Of a stretch of 64,000 bases of DNA, positions 58,383 through 64,000 are shown piece by piece (position 1 is the stretch's first letter; every line of letters starts with the position of its first letter). Both the position numbers and the translations under genes were made by a program. This DNA comes from Ulota crispa (lineage: Eukaryota > Streptophyta > Bryopsida > Orthotrichales > Orthotrichaceae): assembly GCA_963920765.1 (NCBI GenBank), contig OY987250.1, positions 6,076,001 through 6,140,000 of the forward strand. Direction: 5' to 3'. Under the pieces are notes generated by a model, which saw nothing but the letters and a program-made list of their open reading frames with translations, was not told the DNA's origin and did no database searches.

Positions 58383-58811
58383 TGGGTAAATTACAAATAG
58401 GGGCACAAAAATGTAAAATATTACAAATAGGGGTGCAATTTCAAAACAATTACAAATAGGGGCACAATTTTAAATTGTAATTTTTTGTAATTTTTTTGGT
58501 TTGGACATTGGTTGATTTAGACACATCACATTAAAAGTTAGTTGATTTCCAAAAAATTTAAGAGTCTCTCCAAATCAAGCCTAAATAAAGAAATTTTAGT
58601 ATAGGGGATGACAATTTTTGAAAACTTTAAATTTTTTTGGAAGTTAGCTAAAATTTAATGTGATGTATCTAAATCAACCTACATCCAAATCAAAAAAAAT
58701 TACAAAAAATTACAACTTTTTTTGAGATCGTGCCCCTATTTGTAATTATTTTGAAACTGCGCCCCTATTTGTAATATTTTACGTTTTTGTGCCCCTATTT
58801 GTAATTTCCCC
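58383..58811. mobile_element. Long foldback element built of ATTACAAATAGGGGCAC repeats
   Basis: The left arm contains ATTACAAATAGGGGCAC-type words three times and the right arm GTGCCCCTATTTGTAAT-type words three times. The interior is also complementary (TTGATTTAGACACATCACAT against ATGTGATGTATCTAAATCAA). Nearly the whole 430 bp can fold into one hairpin. No ORF. Confidence 0.9.
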
Positions 58812-59740
58812 TTCTTCTTTTTTGCAATGGAAAGTGTTTTTCATATATGTCATATTTTCAACGCACACCATTATTTTTATTTTTTAATTGGCACACTGAG
58901 AAGTGTTTTTGCAACTTGAGCAAAGTATGGAAATCATACATGGGATCACTGGCAAATGATGCACCATGTGAACCGGGGCTACAGGGAATGAGATTCCTGG
59001 GCCCATAAGAAATTAATTTTAAAGCGGAAGAAAGGCTGACAAGCAGTACTACTGAACAGTACGATTGAGTACACTTAGCTGGCAGGGCGTTCAAAACGAG
59101 ATTCATTTTAGCGAGGCTCACTCATGGAGATTTCAAATCTACTCCACCGGCGCACTCTCTGATGCATCACCACCTCAGTAGTCAGTATCATACCGATCCC
59201 ACCATCCCCGGACAGCTTTCTCCATGGGGTTCTAAATCTTTACATTTTTTATATATTCCGTGCAGAGTACAGACACAAAGGTGGAGTAAGGTAGAACCAC
59301 CCATTCCCGATCATTTAAGCTTTTTGCAGGACAGCACATTAAGGTAGCCGCCCCCATAACCGTGAGTTTATGCACTTTAGTTTGGTTGGGGTAGTTGGAC
59401 AAGGGCAAAAATTATATCATTAGATTGAAAACAAAAAACAAACAATATTATTTTAGTTTGGGGAGTTATCCACATAGTCATGTGTGCGTGGGTATTTTTC
59501 AAAGTGCTAAATCACTGAAATTGTAAGAACCATGTATAAGAGTTGCTAAAAACAAGGCTTGTTGGTTCTTAAATAGTGAGATGGGTACTCAAAACCGTCA
59601 TGCGAGTCACCCTAAACCATCATTTTGTCACCCATAACCATCACTTAGTTCACTCATAAGTATTTGCTTTTTTAATTATGATGTCAGTGACGCCCATGGG
59701 GATAGTCACACTGATGGGTGCGGCTACCTTAGAGCAACAA

Positions 59741-59830
59741 TGTGGCACAAATTTTTCTTTGGTGGCTTCATATGAAATATTGCGGCACAAATTTTTCTTT
59801 GGTGGCTTCATATGAAATATTGCGGCACAA
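59741..59830. repeat. Tandem 40-bp duplication
   Basis: The unit, starting TGYGGCACAAATTTTTCTTT and ending CATATGAAATAT, occurs at 59741-59780 and 59781-59820, with a 10-base start of a third copy. It lies just left of the Stowaway-like element. Confidence 0.95.
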
Positions 59831-59868
59831 AAAATTTCAGAATTTTTCACCCAAAACTAAATTATATA

Positions 59869-60422
59869 CTCCCTCCATCCCAAAAAGAAACCCGATTTTT
59901 AGAATTTGTTGAGGATTAAGAAAATACAACATTGAATTTCAATTCAAAGGTGGGAAATAGTAAGGTTAGGTTGTTTCTAATCTGGTGTGAGATTTCTAAG
60001 GTTAGGGCTCTTTGGGAAGTGAGGAAGAGTGGCGCCCATAATTTGACTTTTTGTCTTCTTTTTAAATGGTTGCCAATGCTTAAAGAATGGCATTGAGAAG
60101 GCATTTCTGGTTGTGAAGGGTGTTCATGCAATTGTACTTGAAAGACTAGTACGTGTAATTGGTTGCTTTGAGGACTTGAGGTGTCTTGTGTGCTTACGTA
60201 GAATAAGTTGCTTGAGGACTTGAGGTGGCTGGTTTGCTTCTATAGAGTTGTTTGAGGACATGTTTGAGGAGAATGTGAAATGCCCAGAAGGTACTATTGA
60301 GCGTGCCAGGCAATTCATTTCTATTGATGATTAGTTGTAGCAAGAGAAGCAAGCATATGTTTGTTTTAGACACAAAAAATCAATAAAAGGCAAACACGGG
60401 TTTTTTTTTGGGACAGAGGGAG
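59869..60422. mobile_element. Stowaway-like (Tc1/mariner) non-autonomous element
   Basis: Terminal inverted repeats are CTCCCTCCATCCCAAAAAGA on the left and TTTTTGGGACAGAGGGAG on the right, flanked by TA at 59867-59868 and 60423-60424. Those ends and the TA duplication are the hallmark of plant Stowaway MITEs. At 554 bp it is longer than most. Its interior has a duplicated GCTTGAGGACTTGAGGTG phrase and a short open stretch, so it may be an internally deleted autonomous element. Confidence 0.92.
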
Positions 60423-60776
60423 TACAATTTTTGAAGTGCATAAAGTGTTCAAAACCCATATCCAATCACTAAACTCTCCTAATCCCGATCATAACCAAAT
60501 CACTTCTCACTCACTACTTCCTACTTTCTTTTGGGATACATGTCATGCCCTCATTCATCTTAATCTTGAAAAGAGAAAATATACTCATTCCAAGGCTTGG
60601 AAATAGGTATTAGAAATAGCACACCCTAGATTGGTTGGAAATGGGTGGTTCTACCTTAGTATCAATTGTGATGAAGGTACGGTTGTGTGCTCTAAAAGCG
60701 ACATTTTAACCCTTTAGGGCCTAAGTGCCCTGGATCATGTCGTTGGATGAACTAAAATTGGCTCCCTCAGCCCAAA

Positions 60777-61180
60777 AGGGTTAAGAGCTGGTTTGCATTT
60801 TCATGGGCTTTTCAAGATAGGAATTTTTTTGTCTAGTTTATAGACAAAGAGAAATAGATGTCAAATGTAAAACAATTTTTTTCATGTTTTTGAAGCATTA
60901 TTGAATTGTTGTTGGATTTTCAAAAAAATTTGTAGTAGGCACCCGCAACAAACTTTTGTAAATTTTCTTGTGTTATATCAAGGATTCTTCACATTTCCCT
61001 ATGAGTTGTTAAACATTTCAGTCTATTTCTTTGGTGATTTTTTCCTGTATCACATTTCCCTGTAAAGAAACATGAAATTTATATGCAAATCCCTTGACAA
61101 GAGTTTGCTGTGCTATTTGTTACTCTAGGTCTCTCACGAATTGTTCCCTTGCAACTTGTAAAGAGATGAGGTGAAATTGA
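60777..61180 (+). repeat. Dispersed repeat family, copy D
   Basis: Matches copy A (26577-26990) in order: GCATTTTCATGGGCTTTTCA, TTTTTTTGTCTAGTTTATAG, GAAGCATTATTGAATTGTTG, then after an insertion of about 150 bases CTCTAGGTCTCTCACGAATT and GAGATGAGGTGAAATTGA. Confidence 0.7.
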
Positions 61181-61199
61181 TGGTTATTTTTTGCATAGA

Positions 61200-64000
61200 A
61201 AATGTGCTTAGGGATGTTTCCTACATACCCATGCAATCAAATCTCAAAAATTCATCACCAAATTTTTTCAAATCAATCATCATGTAAAACCAAGAATTTA
61301 ATACAAAACAATTCACCATAAATGTGGTTTTGATTTTGAGGAATCAATTTTTGGTATGCTTGATCGAGATTGCATAAGAATCAAATTTATATGATTAAAA
61401 ACCAAAAAAAGACCAATAATGTTCCATATTAGGAAAGTTCTTTGAATGGCAAAAAGAGGTGTATCAAGACTTGTTGGAGGCCACTATACAAAGTACAGCA
61501 ACTTCTTCAAATAAATTTTTTAAACTCAACATTCTACTTTCACTAAGCTTTCCGAGTTTCCTCAACTCCAAATTTTGGTGCCTCAAACATTTAGGGGTTA
61601 ATACTTTCAATATGCTCTACAATGCTTGATTAGCCATTAAAAGTATTCTTATACAAAAGGCACCACAACTTTTTCATTTCACTCATGCATGGTGAAGTAG
61701 CACTTGCTAACACATAACAAGCACACATCAACATCCCCTATTAAATTATCAATGATAAGAAGTAGTATGTATTTCAAATAAAATTCAAAACTCATTCAAT
61801 ATCTATAAGGAGCTTTGAATCTAGCCTCTTAGAATGAAAGTTCAAGGATGAATGTTTATGAATATATAATAATTCTCATTTGTGTTCATTTATATTCATA
61901 TGATTAATGGCTAATTTTCAAAGAATTGTTATGTCACTGATAACAAGTGTCTTCATTTAAATAGTCAAAATTTGCTAGAACAATATTTTTAAATACCAAA
62001 ATATCAATTGCTAAGTAACTATTGGCTGCCAATATATTTATTTATTTTTCAATTGTACAATAATATTAATGAAATATCATTTTCCAAATAAATTTTTTTA
62101 CAATTTGAGAGGCATTGACAACAATGAACTAAGGTAAGTGGCTTGTAAATCGGCCATCTAAGAGCTGAAAGTGAATTTTGGGGAGGTGGAACTTCTTGAT
62201 ATATTTTTTAGTAAATTTTCCTTGAAAGAGAAGAGGAATTGGCATCTAATTAAATCAAGTTATTTTATGATTTTCAGAGCAATGTGGAATTAGTTATGAA
62301 ATTTTGAAGTGGAAGGATCATAGGGCTCTAAAATGGATCACTTCCTCAAATGTATGCCCATTGTACATTTCTGAAAGGCTATGAATAAGGCATGTACTTA
62401 TGGAGTTCATTTGGGGAGGTGAGCGGTATTATTGCCCTCACGGAATTCAAGCCTCTTACCTTATCATGAGCCATATTACTACACCATAATTACATGAAAC
62501 AAACATCTAATTTACATTAATATTTGCTCCAAATGGCAACCTAAAATTTGCCAATGTTCATAAGCATTCTACTTGAGTTAAAAATATAAAGTTGAGTACA
62601 ATTATACTCATTTGTCTTATTTCTATAATAGAAGACAATCTCTATAAGTTAGGTAGTTGGGCAAACAAAGTATGATATAAAATTCATGATTGGCCAAGGG
62701 CCAAGATGCAAAGTGAAGAGATGAACATGGACGTTGCGTGTGAAAAGGACATCTTTGGTGGAACCCATTGAATCATTTTCCAACTTGAATTTGAAATTCA
62801 CATATAAGGGGGTGGGAAGAGAGATGAAGAGGCAAATTGATTTGAATCTAAAATTGAATTTGTTTGAGTTCATATTATCCCATGAAATATTTTTTGTGAA
62901 CAAGGGGTGGCATGAGAGGATGGCATGGCGGATAGCATGGGGCCATGAATCCGTTGGTACAACGGGCACATAGGGTGTGCTAGTATTCTAATAAAAGGCA
63001 TCAAATTGAGTTTGTCTCAGAAATTGTCGTTGTTTTGTGAAACGTGCTAGGATGTACATAATCCATGGTTGGAGTTCTTCCAAATTATAGTATGCATTTC
63101 AATTAATAGTTGCGAACAATTATGACAAAGCTTCGATTCATAACAAAGGTTGGTATATTGACTGAACGTTCAAAGGTCAACAACTGAAACAAGGACTGAA
63201 ACTTCAATAATGAATCGACTCGGCAAATGACTGACCAATTTGTTCAAGGTTGCTTAACCTCGCAGATAAGTAAAGGTCTCGCTTGTGTGAAAACATGCCT
63301 ACCCAATTCTGCAAGTGCTGAATCCTTCTTTGTTGCCTTCATAGTCTCCCAATCAACCAGGGATCTCTGCGCGTTCCTCCCGTCAAAAACAAACAGCGGA
63401 TGTCTCCTGTACCAACTTGTACCAAAATGTAAAGCGACCTCGGAAGCAAATTACTCGAACTTCCTCTCTTTCACTCGCTCTAGACGTAGCATTTGCCACT
63501 AAAAAGCCTCCTCTTCGGTCCAGAACCACTAAATGACCACAGATATGAATGTGATTCCAATTTGAATTTCCAAATCTGCAAATGGAACCGATTTTCTATT
63601 CTGTCACGTCCATTTGTACCTACATTCTGAACAATGGTCAAAGTAGAGTTTCTCAGCTCCCTTCTGTAGAGACATGTGAATCAAGAGCACGGCACACGGG
63701 ACGATCGGGGAAGGATTAGAATCATTTAGTGATTAGAGTTTCTCAGAAACATTCTCGGGTGTTTCTACAACTTGCCTTCTCCAACCAGCTTCTGATATTG
63801 CCTCCAGCCAGCCCGTGTAACAGGCATTACGTGAATGCCAGCCACTCCTACGCACAATCCAATCAACAGACCATGGATAGATGGTTTAAGTTCGAAAGAT
63901 GTATCCAGCACACAGCAGCAACCTCAGGAAGGACAACTTCAACCGAGAAATGCTTTCAGTCATTAGCTTCAAGGAAAAAATGTAATATCCAGTCCAAATT
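61200..64000. other. AT-rich terminal stretch, no gene seen
   Basis: Open frames at 62649-62969 (minus), 62734-62973 and 63227-63502 (plus) have no motif and no splice support. Composition rises slightly in GC after 63.2 kb, which may be the flank of a gene beyond the window. Confidence 0.4.

Noticed and set aside
1..64000. tRNA, rRNA or other structured RNA genes
   Set aside because: No cloverleaf with consensus A/B boxes or conserved rRNA segment was recognised by eye on either strand; a covariance-model scan was not possible.

Overview
The window is AT-rich, gene-poor DNA from a green plant (streptophyte). The evidence is spliceosomal introns with GT-AG and one apparent GC-AG boundary, plant-type SPX-MFS and SSU72 exon fragments, an L-type (legume) lectin receptor, and many plant-style MITEs, including a Stowaway-like one with TA target duplication. 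An M6-type metallopeptidase in a plant context makes me favour a non-flowering lineage (bryophyte, fern, lycophyte or streptophyte alga), but I cannot name the species.

Layout. 1-20392 is a huge, nearly perfect inverted repeat: arms 1-6889 and 13504-20392 pair about a centre at 10196.5, with a 6.6 kb unpaired spacer. The left arm runs off the window edge. Each arm carries the 3' part of a decayed two-gene mobile element: a zinc-finger, transposase-like gene, followed in the same direction by a small Lys/Glu-rich multi-exon gene. The right copy continues past the repeat to a recognisable first exon at 23634. Both copies share the same internal stop codons, so a dead element was duplicated or homogenised. 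The spacer holds a GC-rich minisatellite.

23.7-40.4 kb is relic-rich: an orphan last exon of an SPX-MFS vacuolar phosphate transporter (28.7-29.0 kb), a broken multi-exon minus-strand gene (30.4-32.9 kb), a 61-bp triplicate (34.2 kb), an orphan SSU72 exon (35.3 kb) and the phase-consistent C-terminal exons of an unidentified plus-strand gene (36.5-37.35 kb).

42.0-45.7 kb holds the most interesting gene: an intronless-looking receptor with signal peptide, L-type lectin ectodomain, transmembrane helix, TIR domain and a long tail with further membrane helices. The usual plant lectin-receptor kinase domain is replaced by TIR. Its reading frame may be broken near the C-terminus.

50.0-56.1 kb (minus) holds a four-exon M6-type zinc metallopeptidase. 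Its GC-rich, bacterial-looking exons are separated by AT-rich introns full of MITEs.

40.9-60.4 kb is packed with MITEs: an ACACCATATT-ended family in at least seven copies, two long foldback elements, a TGACACCCC-ended element and the Stowaway-like element. A separate dispersed repeat has four copies between 26.6 and 61.2 kb. I see no gene in 60.4-64 kb. The lectin-TIR receptor and the peptidase are the only two loci that look potentially functional; nothing in the sequence ties them to one pathway.
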